Below, piece after piece: positions 1 to 10,068 of a stretch of DNA of 64,000 nucleotides (its first letter is position 1; every line of letters begins with the position of its first letter). The notes under the pieces were generated by a model. That model did no database searches. It had not been told where the DNA came from and was given only the letters and a program-made list of their open reading frames with translations. The DNA lies in assembly GCF_023195925.1 (NCBI RefSeq), contig NZ_JALPRE010000003.1:558001-622000 (forward strand). Reading direction: 5' to 3'. Both the position numbers and the translations under genes were made by a program. The stretch is from Aquimarina acroporae (GTDB lineage: Bacteria; Bacteroidota; Bacteroidia; Flavobacteriales; Flavobacteriaceae).

Positions 1-1527
1 GTAGATATTAATATAGTTGGCGCCGATACAGATAATCCATACGGAGATGGAAGCGGTGTAGTAGTATTTACAGCAAATGCAGATAATGCTGTGTCATATT
101 CCTACGTGTACAATGAAAATATTAATTCTTCTCCATCAGGTATTAATGAATTTAGTTTTTCTCAAACAGGAGTAAATATTTATACGGTTACTGTTATTGC
201 GAACGGAACGGGTGGGGTTTCTTCTAGTAAAACTTTTAAAGTTGAGGTATTAGTTAACTATGAACCACCTCAGGCGCTCATAGACTTATTAACTTCTGGA
301 AGATGGAGAATAAAAAATGAAGTAGGTGGACATTTTGGTTTGGGCCCTGTAGGAGGAGATGTCTTTGGAGAATGGTTCTCTGCACCTGCAAATGACAAAG
401 CGGGTACCGGAATGTACGATGATAGATATGTCTTTAACGCAGATGGAACCTTTACACATATTACCGATAGTACCAATGATGATCCAAATGAGAATACTGA
501 TGGCACGGTATTCGGCAGGGTCGGTCTTATTGATGAATTAGGTTCACATACAATTACTCCAGATGGGGCAGATATTTTGAATTACCCATTATCTGACTAT
601 ACAGGGTCTTGGACTATTACAGCGCCAGATGATAGAGTAATGATTAATCTCACAGGAACCTCATTTATAGGGTATTATACTGGGGGTAACCATTCCTATG
701 AATTAGTTGGTTATGATCCTAATAATCCAGGTAATGATCTTTCTCTAAGAACTACAGATGGGAATAGTGAATTTGACTGGTGGTTTTTGATTACTCCAGA
801 GGGATCTGATAATACTAGTGGTTCTGCATTTAATACTTTGGTTTGGTCTGATGAATTTGAAACCAATGGTAGTTTAGATAATACCAAGTGGACATATGAT
901 TTAGGTGATGGTTGTCCAAGCTTGTGTGGTTGGGGGAACAATGAATCCCAGTCATATACTAATGATCCAGAAAATGTAATAATAGATGAGGGGCTCCTTA
1001 AGATAACCGCTAAATCAGAAGCTGGAGGATATACATCGGCAAGAATTAAAACACAAGATTTATTTGAGTTTACACATGGTAGAGTAGAAGTAAGAGCAAA
1101 GTTACCAGCAGGAGGAGGTACCTGGCCCGCAATATGGATGCTGGGAGCAAATATTGATGAGGTAGGATGGCCAGCTTGCGGAGAAATAGATATAATGGAA
1201 CATGTAGGGAATAATATAGATGAAGTTTCTAGTGCGTTACATTTTCCAGAAAATTCAGGAGGTAATGCTGTAGTAGATCGTACAACAATTTCGGGTGCAA
1301 CAACAGATTTCCATATATACGAAGTAGAGTGGACATCTACTCAGATTGTATTTTCTATAGATGGAACCTCTTATCACACATTTTCGTACGGAAGCGATGT
1401 GCCATTTTCAAGTAATAGTTTCTTCTTAATACTCAATGTAGCCATGGGAGGAACCTTGGGAGGAACCATTGATCCTGCATTTACTGAATCCACCATGGAA
1501 ATAGATTATGTAAGAGTATACCAATAA
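1..1527 (+). CDS. GH16 family laminarinase (endo-beta-1,3-glucanase), 5' truncated by window edge
   Basis: The frame is open from base 1, so the gene begins outside the window; the GTG at 91 is probably not the start. About 509 residues are visible. Order: a PKD/Ig-like beta domain (residues 1-85), a lipocalin-like beta-rich domain (about 95-270) often found ahead of GH16 in flavobacteria, and a GH16 catalytic domain (about 275-508). The motif GEIDIME carries the expected nucleophile Glu395 and acid/base Glu400 (numbered from the edge). The protein ends directly after the GH16 domain with no T9SS tail, so it is probably anchored through an unseen N-terminal lipoprotein signal. The GH3 and GH81 genes that follow make laminarin (beta-1,3-glucan) the likely substrate. 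Function by family is firm; exact substrate is inferred. Confidence 0.9.
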   Translation, partial: VDINIVGADTDNPYGDGSGVVVFTANADNAVSYSYVYNENINSSPSGINEFSFSQTGVNIYTVTVIANGTGGVSSSKTFKVEVLVNYEPPQALIDLLTSGRWRIKNEVGGHFGLGPVGGDVFGEWFSAPANDKAGTGMYDDRYVFNADGTFTHITDSTNDDPNENTDGTVFGRVGLIDELGSHTITPDGADILNYPLSDYTGSWTITAPDDRVMINLTGTSFIGYYTGGNHSYELVGYDPNNPGNDLSLRTTDGNSEFDWWFLITPEGSDNTSGSAFNTLVWSDEFETNGSLDNTKWTYDLGDGCPSLCGWGNNESQSYTNDPENVIIDEGLLKITAKSEAGGYTSARIKTQDLFEFTHGRVEVRAKLPAGGGTWPAIWMLGANIDEVGWPACGEIDIMEHVGNNIDEVSSALHFPENSGGNAVVDRTTISGATTDFHIYEVEWTSTQIVFSIDGTSYHTFSYGSDVPFSSNSFFLILNVAMGGTLGGTIDPAFTESTMEIDYVRVYQ

Positions 1528-1557
1528 AGAGCAGAATTAGTTTCATTTCATTTTAGA

Positions 1558-1596
1558 TTGGAGGATTATTAACCCCAGATAATCTTCCAATTTTTA
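1558..1596 (+). terminator. Rho-independent terminator after the GH16 gene
   Basis: Twelve-base arms at 1558-1569 and 1579-1590 (one G-T wobble) enclose a 9-base loop and are followed by TTTTTAT. It sits 30 bases after the GH16 stop codon. It may only attenuate, because the GH3 gene follows on the same strand. Confidence 0.75.
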
Positions 1597-1623
1597 TAAA
1601 TCAGTAAATATTTAATACCCTAG

Positions 1624-3933
1624 ATGAGAAATAGTATTATCATTTTTATGATTACTCTAACCACGCTTTTGACGAGTTGTGGTAAATCCGGTGATATAAA
1701 AATAGAGCAAGAAAACCATAAAAAGATGCAGCTTGACCCTATTGAGGCCAAAGTAGATTCTTTATTATCAATTATGACACTTGAGGAAAAGATAGGCCAG
1801 ATGAACCAGTATAATGGTTTTTGGGACCTAACCGGTCCTGAACCTGAAGAAGGTGTTGCTGCCAAAAAATATGAACATCTTCGTAAAGGATGGGTGGGAT
1901 CTATGCTTAATGTGAGAGGAGTTTATAATGTAAGGGCAGTGCAAAAAATTGCAGTTGAGGAATCTCGATTGGGAATACCACTAATTATTGGTTTTGATGT
2001 TATTCATGGGTATAAAACCATAAGTCCTATTCCATTAGCCGAATCTGCAAGTTGGGATATGGAAGCCATACGAAAATCTGCAGAAGTAGCCGCTTTAGAA
2101 GCATCGGCAGCTGGGATTAATTGGACATTTGCTCCAATGGTAGATGTTTCAAGAGACGCTCGTTGGGGTCGTGTGATGGAAGGGGCAGGGGAAGATCCTT
2201 TTTTAGGAACAAAAATCGCCGAAGCCAGAATTAAAGGTTTTCAAGGAGAAGATTTAGCTGCTAACAATACAATTGCTGCATGTGCAAAACATTTTGCAGG
2301 ATATGGTTTTTCAGAATCTGGTAGAGATTATAATACTGTTGATATAGGAACCTCAACATTGCATAATATTGTTTTTCCACCCTTTAAAAAAGCCTCAGAA
2401 ATAGGGGTTAGAACTTTTATGAATTCATTTAATGAATTAAATGGTATTCCGGCCACGGGAAATAAAATGTTGCAAAGAGATATTTTAAAAGGTAGTTGGG
2501 ATTTTGGCGGATTCATTGTTTCAGACTGGGGTTCTATTACAGAGATGATTGCACATGGATATGCTCGGGATGAAAAAAAAGCTGCAGAGTTAGCTGTGCA
2601 TGCGGGATCAGATATGGATATGGAATCCTATGTATATGTAGAACATCTGGCTGCTTTAATTCGAGAAGGAAAAGTTAGTCAAGAACTTATAGATGATGCT
2701 GCAGGTCGAATTTTAAAGGTGAAATTTGAACTTGGTTTGTTTGATGATCCTTTTAAGTATTGTGATGAAAAGCGAGAGATTTCAATATTAAATAGCAAAG
2801 AAAATCATGATGCCGTTTTAGATATGGCTAAGAAATCTATTGTGCTTCTTAAAAATAAAGGAAACATTCTACCTCTAAAAAAAGAAGGCCAAAAAATAGC
2901 TTTAATTGGTGCTTTGGCCGCCGATAAAAATAGTCCATTAGGGAGTTGGAGAATAGCCGCAGATGATGATTCTGCAATTTCGGTTTTAGAAGGAATGCAA
3001 AAGTATAAGGGAAATGAACTTAAATATGCAATTGGGGCTGAGGTATCTTTAGGTGAAACATCTTTTATACACGAAACAAAGATAAATACAGATGATAAAA
3101 CCAAATTTCAGGAGGCCATAGATCTGGCAAAACAATCAGATATAGTGGTTATGGTCCTGGGAGAAATTGGTTTTCAAAGTGGAGAAGCAAGAAGTCGTAC
3201 AAAATTAGATTTACCAGGAGTGCAACAGGATCTCCTGGAAAAGGTGTATGAGGTAAATAAAAATATAGTGTTGGTACTAAACAATGGGCGTCCATTAACA
3301 GTATCATGGGCAGATAAGCATATCCCTGCAATTGTTGAGGGATGGCAGCTAGGATCGCAAAGTGGTAATGCGATAGCTCAGGTGCTATATGGAGATTATA
3401 ACCCTAGCGGTAAGTTACCTATGTCATTTCCAAGAGATGTCGGGCAGGTGCCAATTTACTACAATTATAAAAATACAGGTAGACCAATAGAACCAGAACC
3501 AGACGTTGTTTTTTGGTCCCATTTCTCTGATCAAGAGAACACACCGTTATATGCTTTCGGGCATGGACTTAGTTATACAACATTTGCTTATGAGAATCTT
3601 ACTACTAAAATCATTAATAAAAGTGCTGGAAATCCTGAAGTAATAGTTTCGATAGATATAAAGAATACTGGTAAAGTAAAAGGAAAGGAAGTGGTGCAAT
3701 TATACATCAGAGATCTTTTTGCCAGTATTACACGTCCTGTAAAAGAACTAAAAGGCTTTGAGATTATTGAATTAAAGCCAGGAGAAATTCAAACAGTACA
3801 ATTCTTTTTGAAAAAGGAAGAATTAGGATTTTATGATAATCAAGGGAAATTTTTGATAGAACCGGGGGAATTCGAAGTTTTTGTAGGTGGGAGTTCCGAT
3901 CGCACAATACAATCAGGCTTTCAATTGGAATAG
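1624..3933 (+). CDS. GH3 family beta-glucosidase, lipoprotein (BglX-like)
   Basis: A 769-residue protein with a lipoprotein signal (lipobox LTSC, Cys19), so it is probably tethered in the envelope. It has the standard GH3 three-part layout: N-terminal TIM barrel, alpha/beta sandwich, and C-terminal fibronectin-III-like domain (about 650-760). The catalytic nucleophile is Asp301 in the motif VSDWGS; KHFAGYG and the GAGEDP region fit substrate-binding loops. GH3 enzymes of this type remove terminal glucose from beta-linked oligosaccharides. Between a GH16 laminarinase and a GH81 endo-glucanase it most likely converts laminari-oligosaccharides to glucose. The start at 1624 gives an intact signal peptide and follows a short A/T-rich leader. 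Family assignment is secure. Confidence 0.93.
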   Translation: MRNSIIIFMITLTTLLTSCGKSGDIKIEQENHKKMQLDPIEAKVDSLLSIMTLEEKIGQMNQYNGFWDLTGPEPEEGVAAKKYEHLRKGWVGSMLNVRGVYNVRAVQKIAVEESRLGIPLIIGFDVIHGYKTISPIPLAESASWDMEAIRKSAEVAALEASAAGINWTFAPMVDVSRDARWGRVMEGAGEDPFLGTKIAEARIKGFQGEDLAANNTIAACAKHFAGYGFSESGRDYNTVDIGTSTLHNIVFPPFKKASEIGVRTFMNSFNELNGIPATGNKMLQRDILKGSWDFGGFIVSDWGSITEMIAHGYARDEKKAAELAVHAGSDMDMESYVYVEHLAALIREGKVSQELIDDAAGRILKVKFELGLFDDPFKYCDEKREISILNSKENHDAVLDMAKKSIVLLKNKGNILPLKKEGQKIALIGALAADKNSPLGSWRIAADDDSAISVLEGMQKYKGNELKYAIGAEVSLGETSFIHETKINTDDKTKFQEAIDLAKQSDIVVMVLGEIGFQSGEARSRTKLDLPGVQQDLLEKVYEVNKNIVLVLNNGRPLTVSWADKHIPAIVEGWQLGSQSGNAIAQVLYGDYNPSGKLPMSFPRDVGQVPIYYNYKNTGRPIEPEPDVVFWSHFSDQENTPLYAFGHGLSYTTFAYENLTTKIINKSAGNPEVIVSIDIKNTGKVKGKEVVQLYIRDLFASITRPVKELKGFEIIELKPGEIQTVQFFLKKEELGFYDNQGKFLIEPGEFEVFVGGSSDRTIQSGFQLE

Positions 3934-4014
3934 CAGCGAGGATATAATATTACATAACTTTTAAATAAATAACCTTAGTCGGGCTTAAAAATTTTAACAT
4001 AAACTCAAAACAAA

Positions 4015-7000
4015 ATGAAAACACAATGGTATAATACTATCAGTGTAATTTGTATACTGATACTAAGTTTTTTGCACAAGGATTTGCATGCTCAAATTGT
4101 TCCTATTGGAAACGGCAGCTACACAACTACCTTTCCTGGAGTAGATATTGCCGGCAGAAACGGATTTCCATCTGGAACTCCTTGGGTTTCTGGTGAAGCT
4201 GCTTCGAAACCAATACCTACCAATGATTGGTGGTCAGACATGATTAAAACTGATCATGGAGGGAAAGCATTTAATTACCCTTTGTCATTTAGGTCATTGG
4301 CAGAAGGGCTAAATATTAACTATACAATTCCCTTGGTTTCTAATGCAATAGAATATAGACAACCTATGAGCGATGTAAAATCAATTGTCATTGGAACCGA
4401 GAATCTAGGAGAACCCAACTCTACCGTATCTGATCATTCTGATTGGAGCGTAACTATGAATTGGGGAAACCAATTTTATAGTACTGTAAATATAGGTTCC
4501 CCCTTTGTATATTTTGAAAAAAGTAATACCGCAGGTGCAGCTAAGGTAGCTGTAAATTTCAATCAAGCTGGAGTTACTACTAATGGTAATAAACTAATTA
4601 TTCAAAATAACATGAATAATTCAAATTACGTAGTGTTTGCTCCTTCTGGATCTACTTGGATAGGTAGTAACGGAGTCTATACGTCTACTTTGAATGGTAA
4701 GAATTATTGGTCGATGGTATTATTACCTTTTGGTGTAGATGTAAATACTGCTATTTCAGATTATGAAAAATATGCGTTTGTTTTTCCTGATAATACAAGG
4801 GTAGATTGGGATTATAACGAGACGAACGGTCAGGTGAGAACTACATTTACAATTACGACGGATGTGAAAGAAGGGAGTCATAATCAAATTTTACAAGGTT
4901 TACTACCTCACCAGTGGGATAGATTGTCTTCGGGTTCACCAAGTCCAAATGGATATGAATATCATTCAGTAAGAGGAACTATTAAGACTCTTGAGGGGAA
5001 TACTTTTACGGTTCAAAATACCTTTAGTGGAATCTTACCAACATTACCTGATTTAGGAAAATATACCAGTGGTTTTGATTTGGGAGCTTTGGCAAGTACC
5101 GTTGATCAAATTAAAAATGATGGATTAGCTGAATGGACAGACTCCTATAATCAGGGGCAAGATATGAACAGATTGGTGCAAGCTGCTAGAATAGCAAATC
5201 AAATTGGTGATATAGAAGCTAGGGATCAATTAATTAATACTGTTAGAGTAAGATTAGAAGACTGGCTATCTGCAGAAAATGGTGAAGTATCATTTTTATT
5301 CTATTATAACTCAGATTGGGATGCTTTAATTGGATATCCGGCAGGACATAGACAAGATACCAATTTAAATGATCATCATTTTCACTGGGGATATTTTATT
5401 CATGCTGCATCTGCAATCGAACAGTTTAATCCGGGTTGGGCGGCTCAATGGGGTGAAATGATTAATTTATTGGTTAGAGATGCTGCCAATCCATCCCGGA
5501 CCGACTCCATGTTCCCGTTTTTAAGAAATTTTAGTCCATATGGAGGACATAGCTGGGCAAATGGTTTTTCTACAGAACCTTTTGGAAATGACCAAGAATC
5601 TACCTCAGAGTCTATGCAATTTAATTCGGCATTAATTCATTGGGGTACAATTACTAATAATAAAGAAATAAGAGATTTAGGTGTTTATTTATATACGACA
5701 GAATTATCTACAATTCAGGAATACTGGTTCGATGTTGAACAACGAAGTTTTCAGCCAGAATATCAATACGATATGGTGGCACGAGTATGGGCTGGAGGAT
5801 ATGATAATGGTACTTGGTGGACCAACGATGTAGCGGCTTCATACGGAATTCAATTATATCCTATTCATGCTGGGTCATTGTACTTGGGACATCGAAAAGA
5901 TTATGTTGATAGAGTTTGGTTAGAAATGACTCAAAATACAGAAGTATTAAATAATGTTCCAAATGCGAATCTGTGGTATGATACGTATTGGAAATTTTTA
6001 TCATTTGCTGATCCACAAAAAGCACTTGATTTGTATCGTGCATACCCTTCAAGAGATATAAAAGTGGGAATCTCAGATACACAAACATACCATTGGTTGC
6101 ATACTATGGTTTCTCTCGGTCAATTAGCAAATGAAATAACGGCCGATTACCCAATAGCAGCTGCGTTTAGAAGTAATGAAACCACAACTTATGTTGCTCA
6201 TAATTACGGAAATTCTCCGATTACAGTTCGTTTTTCAGATGGATACAGCCTAAACGTTCCTAGTAATAGTATGGCTACGAGTAGAGATATAGAGGTACAG
6301 GTAATCTTGCAGACAAATACTCTTGAAATACCCTCTGGAGGTAATGTTGATCTTACTGCTACGGTTACAGGGGCTGGGGTTACGAAAGTAGAATTTTATG
6401 CAAACGAAACGTTATTGGGAACAGATACCACTGCTCCTTACACTATCAATAGTGGAGCATTGCCCGCAGGTTTTCCTAAAGTTTATGCCAAGGCTTTTGT
6501 AGGAAATAATTTTAACTTATCTAATTCTATCGGAATTCAAGTTGGGAGTCAACTTGCGTATCAGGGAACACTGATGACTATTCCTGGGACAATTGAATCA
6601 GGACATTTCGATGTTTTTGAAGGAGGAAATGGACAAGGTATTACCTATAGCGATAATACAGCCTACAATGAAGGAAATTTTAGACAGGATGAAGGGGTAG
6701 ATGCAAATACAGACGATAATGAAGGAGCTACTGTTGGATGGATAGACCCTGGAGAGTGGTTAGAATATACAGTTAATGTAAATAACCCAGGGCTTTACAA
6801 AATAACGATGAGATATGCGTCGGGTAATACCAATGGAGGAGGACCATTCTGGTTTGAACAGGAAGGGTCAAAAATTAGTGACGATATTACTGTTCCATTT
6901 ACAGGAACAGATTGGAATGTTTGGCAAGATGTTGTAACCGAAGATGTGAATCTTGTAGCAGGGGAGCAAGTAATTAGGGTACGTGTTGGAGAAGGTGGAT

Positions 7001-8340
7001 TTAATTTGGGTAGAATGACTTTTGAATATACTGGTCCTTCAGATGATCGGGTATTATCTAGTATACAAATTACTCCAGAAAACAGTATAATAAATATTGG
7101 TCAAAGCCAACAATTCAGCGCTCAGGGTTACGATCAATTTGGTGATCTCTTTGCTTCAAGTTTTAACTGGTCTTCTTCTGGAGGAACAATTGATCAGAAT
7201 GGATTGTTTTCTTCTTCAGATAGTGGTGTTTATACAATTATTGCAGCAAGCGGAGGTATTTCTGCAAATGTTCAAGTAACAGTAAATAGCTTAGCTACTG
7301 GTATTGTGATACCAGGTGTGATTGAAGCAGAAAATTATAAAGATGGAGGTGAAGGTATTGGTTATTCTGATGTTGATGCGGGGAATACTGGTGGTGCTTA
7401 TAGGAATGATAATGTGGATATAGAAGTTACTGGTGATAGTGCTGGAGGTCACAATGTAGGATGGATTGAAGCTGGGGAATGGTTAGCGTATAATATCGAT
7501 GCTACAGCTGGATCTCAGAGATATAATATAGATTTTAGAGTTGCTTCTCCTTCTGGCGGAGGTAGTTTTCATTTAGAATTAGATGGTGTTTCTATAACAG
7601 ATATAATTACTGTTCCTATTACTGGAAATTGGCAGTCTTATACTACGGTAACGGTAAATGACATTTCAATTAGCAGTGGTATTCGTGAATTACGATTGGT
7701 TTTCGATAGTAATGGGTTTAATATTAATTATGTAGAATTTAAAGAAAAGGTTACTGGAAATAATGAATGTTCAGGGATATCTTCAAATGAACAATATAGG
7801 TTTACGATATCTTCAGATTCGCAAAACCCATCAATTACTTTCATTCCTGAAATTTCTGGCGTAGGGGATAATATATGTATACTATATTACGGAACATCAC
7901 CTTCTGGTAGTTACCCAGGTTATATAGTGACTCCAGGGCAACCCTATCAAATCAATGCAATTCTAGGACAGACGATATACTTCTATTATACGTATAGTCT
8001 ACCAACTGGTGGCGAGAACAATACGTTCAATATGCGAAATGAATTTACAGTTGGCAATTGTAACAGTGTGAAACAATTAAATAATATAGATCAAGAAGAG
8101 AAATTATCTCAAATTAGTGTTTACCCTAATCCTGCTCACAAAACTATAACATTATCTAATTTAAATAACATACAAGATGTTAAGGTTTTTGATGTAACCG
8201 GAAAACTCTTTATTCATAAAATATTGAAAACAAATACTTCTAATTTAAGTATAAATGTTGATGAACTTCCAAAAGGAATGTATTTACTGTCTGTTTTTGG
8301 GGATAAAAAGAGGGAAGTTTATAAAATTCTAAAAATGTAG
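4015..8340 (+). CDS. Secreted GH81 endo-beta-1,3-glucanase with two CBM6, a CBM56-like module and T9SS sorting domain
   Basis: A 1441-residue multidomain enzyme with a Sec signal peptide (residues 1-27, ending LHAQ). The GH81 catalytic region spans about 45-710: it has PTNDWW near the start, NDHHFHWGYF from Asn452, and QESTSE with Glu528 and Glu532 in the catalytic segment. Then come an Ig-like linker (about 755-840), a CBM6 module (about 860-1005), a bacterial Ig-like domain (about 1010-1095), a second CBM6 (about 1100-1245), a CBM56-like beta-1,3-glucan-binding module (about 1250-1345, ending FTVGNC), and a T9SS type A tail starting at VYPNPA. The protein should be secreted or surface-bound and bind insoluble beta-1,3-glucan while cutting it internally. 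The nearby GH16 and GH3 genes complete a laminarin pathway. The CBM56 call rests on overall pattern and is slightly less certain. Confidence 0.92.
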   Translation: MKTQWYNTISVICILILSFLHKDLHAQIVPIGNGSYTTTFPGVDIAGRNGFPSGTPWVSGEAASKPIPTNDWWSDMIKTDHGGKAFNYPLSFRSLAEGLNINYTIPLVSNAIEYRQPMSDVKSIVIGTENLGEPNSTVSDHSDWSVTMNWGNQFYSTVNIGSPFVYFEKSNTAGAAKVAVNFNQAGVTTNGNKLIIQNNMNNSNYVVFAPSGSTWIGSNGVYTSTLNGKNYWSMVLLPFGVDVNTAISDYEKYAFVFPDNTRVDWDYNETNGQVRTTFTITTDVKEGSHNQILQGLLPHQWDRLSSGSPSPNGYEYHSVRGTIKTLEGNTFTVQNTFSGILPTLPDLGKYTSGFDLGALASTVDQIKNDGLAEWTDSYNQGQDMNRLVQAARIANQIGDIEARDQLINTVRVRLEDWLSAENGEVSFLFYYNSDWDALIGYPAGHRQDTNLNDHHFHWGYFIHAASAIEQFNPGWAAQWGEMINLLVRDAANPSRTDSMFPFLRNFSPYGGHSWANGFSTEPFGNDQESTSESMQFNSALIHWGTITNNKEIRDLGVYLYTTELSTIQEYWFDVEQRSFQPEYQYDMVARVWAGGYDNGTWWTNDVAASYGIQLYPIHAGSLYLGHRKDYVDRVWLEMTQNTEVLNNVPNANLWYDTYWKFLSFADPQKALDLYRAYPSRDIKVGISDTQTYHWLHTMVSLGQLANEITADYPIAAAFRSNETTTYVAHNYGNSPITVRFSDGYSLNVPSNSMATSRDIEVQVILQTNTLEIPSGGNVDLTATVTGAGVTKVEFYANETLLGTDTTAPYTINSGALPAGFPKVYAKAFVGNNFNLSNSIGIQVGSQLAYQGTLMTIPGTIESGHFDVFEGGNGQGITYSDNTAYNEGNFRQDEGVDANTDDNEGATVGWIDPGEWLEYTVNVNNPGLYKITMRYASGNTNGGGPFWFEQEGSKISDDITVPFTGTDWNVWQDVVTEDVNLVAGEQVIRVRVGEGGFNLGRMTFEYTGPSDDRVLSSIQITPENSIINIGQSQQFSAQGYDQFGDLFASSFNWSSSGGTIDQNGLFSSSDSGVYTIIAASGGISANVQVTVNSLATGIVIPGVIEAENYKDGGEGIGYSDVDAGNTGGAYRNDNVDIEVTGDSAGGHNVGWIEAGEWLAYNIDATAGSQRYNIDFRVASPSGGGSFHLELDGVSITDIITVPITGNWQSYTTVTVNDISISSGIRELRLVFDSNGFNINYVEFKEKVTGNNECSGISSNEQYRFTISSDSQNPSITFIPEISGVGDNICILYYGTSPSGSYPGYIVTPGQPYQINAILGQTIYFYYTYSLPTGGENNTFNMRNEFTVGNCNSVKQLNNIDQEEKLSQISVYPNPAHKTITLSNLNNIQDVKVFDVTGKLFIHKILKTNTSNLSINVDELPKGMYLLSVFGDKKREVYKILKM

Positions 8341-8360
8341 TTTATTAGGTATTGATATAA

Positions 8361-8388
8361 AGGTCTTCAAATACGAAGACCTTTTTTT
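8361..8388 (+). terminator. Rho-independent terminator after the GH81 gene
   Basis: Perfect 8-base arms AGGTCTTC (8361-8368) and GAAGACCT (8375-8382) with a 6-base loop, followed by a run of T to 8388. It closes the laminarin gene group 20 bases after the stop codon. Confidence 0.9.
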
Positions 8389-8591
8389 ATGCCATTAAAT
8401 AATCATATAAAAATTGTCTTTTTGCAAACAGCACTATATAATCTTGTAGTATAAGAATATTAATGATTGAATAAGAAAGCGCTGTTCCCATGTCGGATAT
8501 TTCCTTGTATTTGTCGGTTTTGTAATAGTAGAATATTGTATGTAAATATAATTTTATCACTAGTATAACAAACCAACAATACTTCATACAC

Positions 8592-9266
8592 ATGAGACAA
8601 TTATCTAGGATGGTCATTTCAATTTTTACAGCAATATATATATGTAGTTGTGCAAGTTATACCCCTAAAAGTAATGACTTAACAAAAGTATTGCTTGAGA
8701 CTAAACAAACGATCATAAATCTTAAAGATAAAGTAGCAGCATCGGCAAATGATGATTTGATAGATGCCTATAATCAATTAGATAGTAAATATGAGGGATT
8801 AGCACCTTTGCTAGAAAAATGCAATGAAAAATATGCACTTTCTCCCGAATACATATCCACATTACAGGAGACCAAGAAAACTTTGGATGGTTTGGATAAA
8901 AATTTTGATCAAATAGATGATAAAAAGTTCATCCTCAACGCGATTTATCAGGATTTCGATGCTAAAATGCAGACGATAAACAATACCGCCAAGAATGATG
9001 CAACAACGAAGATTAGAGTGGTAGTGAACTCTGGAAAAGAGGAAGGTTTTTTCGTCTTCGGAAAATTATCATTCGAAAAAGAGCAAGAAATTAAACGGTT
9101 TCGATTTAACCAGCCTACTCAAAATGCGACTCAGGATTTTGTGCCTGGATATTACCTGTTTTGGTTAGAAAAAGATGATCGTGTGGGAACACCAGAGCTT
9201 CATTTAATTATGAGTAATAGTGGTGAGGAAGAAAAAATGTTGGTATTAGAAACCCCAAAAGAATAG
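8592..9266 (+). CDS. Hypothetical lipoprotein
   Basis: I do not recognise the family. The 224-residue product has a signal peptide ending in ICSC with Cys20 as the probable lipidated residue. Residues 25-135 are rich in Lys, Asp and Leu and look like long helices, possibly coiled coil. The C-terminal 80 residues (IRVVVNSGKEEG... to the end) look like a beta-sandwich. It lies 4 bases ahead of a membrane-protein gene on the same strand, so the two are probably co-transcribed and may work together in the envelope. Confidence 0.7.
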   Translation: MRQLSRMVISIFTAIYICSCASYTPKSNDLTKVLLETKQTIINLKDKVAASANDDLIDAYNQLDSKYEGLAPLLEKCNEKYALSPEYISTLQETKKTLDGLDKNFDQIDDKKFILNAIYQDFDAKMQTINNTAKNDATTKIRVVVNSGKEEGFFVFGKLSFEKEQEIKRFRFNQPTQNATQDFVPGYYLFWLEKDDRVGTPELHLIMSNSGEEEKMLVLETPKE

Positions 9267-9270
9267 TTTT

Positions 9271-9846
9271 ATGCTGGTTTCAAAATTAAAAGAGGTTTGG
9301 AAAGAAATTACACTCCTGAGCACTTGGATAGCATCGGTTACAGGAGCTTTTATCATACCACTTCCTTCTTGGTATGCTTCTGACGAAAACACATCTTTTT
9401 TTGTCAAGTTTGGGGTTTTTATAGCCACAGTATTGGCAGGGTTTCTTATTTTGTATTCACTTAAAAATAAAATCATCAGGACATGGATGCGTTTGTCTGT
9501 AGAATTCATAGTTCTTTTCATTGGTGTTTATGCTACCTATCACTTTGCTCGTGAGGCAAAAACACTACCATATCTTGAGAAAGATATAGTTATTGGTGAT
9601 GAGTTTGTAGAGAACAACCCTTTTGAGGCTTTTAAAACTTCTCATGGTTTTTTACCTTCAAGAAACGAGCAGATGATGATTGTCTTAGGAGATCCAGAAA
9701 AAGCATGGACCAAAGAAAGTATCACCTCAAATAGAATGCAACTTATTATTCTTCTTTTTTTATGTTATTTGTTTTCGGCAGGTTTTATTATCTCATTCTG
9801 TAATTTGATTATTTTATATAAAGAAAAATATCAAAGTATTGAATGA
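9271..9846 (+). CDS. Hypothetical inner-membrane protein
   Basis: A 191-residue protein with about four hydrophobic segments: near residues 15-32, 44-62, 70-90 and 157-181. A soluble stretch of about 65 residues lies between the third and fourth. No known family or catalytic motif was recognised. The start is 4 bases after the stop of the upstream lipoprotein gene, which indicates one transcript. Function unknown. Confidence 0.7.
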   Translation: MLVSKLKEVWKEITLLSTWIASVTGAFIIPLPSWYASDENTSFFVKFGVFIATVLAGFLILYSLKNKIIRTWMRLSVEFIVLFIGVYATYHFAREAKTLPYLEKDIVIGDEFVENNPFEAFKTSHGFLPSRNEQMMIVLGDPEKAWTKESITSNRMQLIILLFLCYLFSAGFIISFCNLIILYKEKYQSIE

Positions 9847-10068
9847 CATTTCTTATTCTTTAGGCAAACCCTTACTACTTTGTGAAAAAAAAGTATAGAA
9901 GTTTTGAACTTTTATTAAATAAAATAAATCTGGGTTGGCAGATACTCAAAAGAAGGCTACTCCTCAGGGATTTAACATTTCTTACAGGTTAGATTAAAAA
10001 AATGATAAGTAGTTTTATAGCTAATTAAAAAGCTTAAAACCACTAATTCCTGTAATTGTTCTTTTTTA

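Noticed and set aside
258..1527. GTG at 91 as the true start of the first gene
   Set aside because: The frame is open to the window edge with domain-like sequence ahead of it and no signal peptide follows the GTG.
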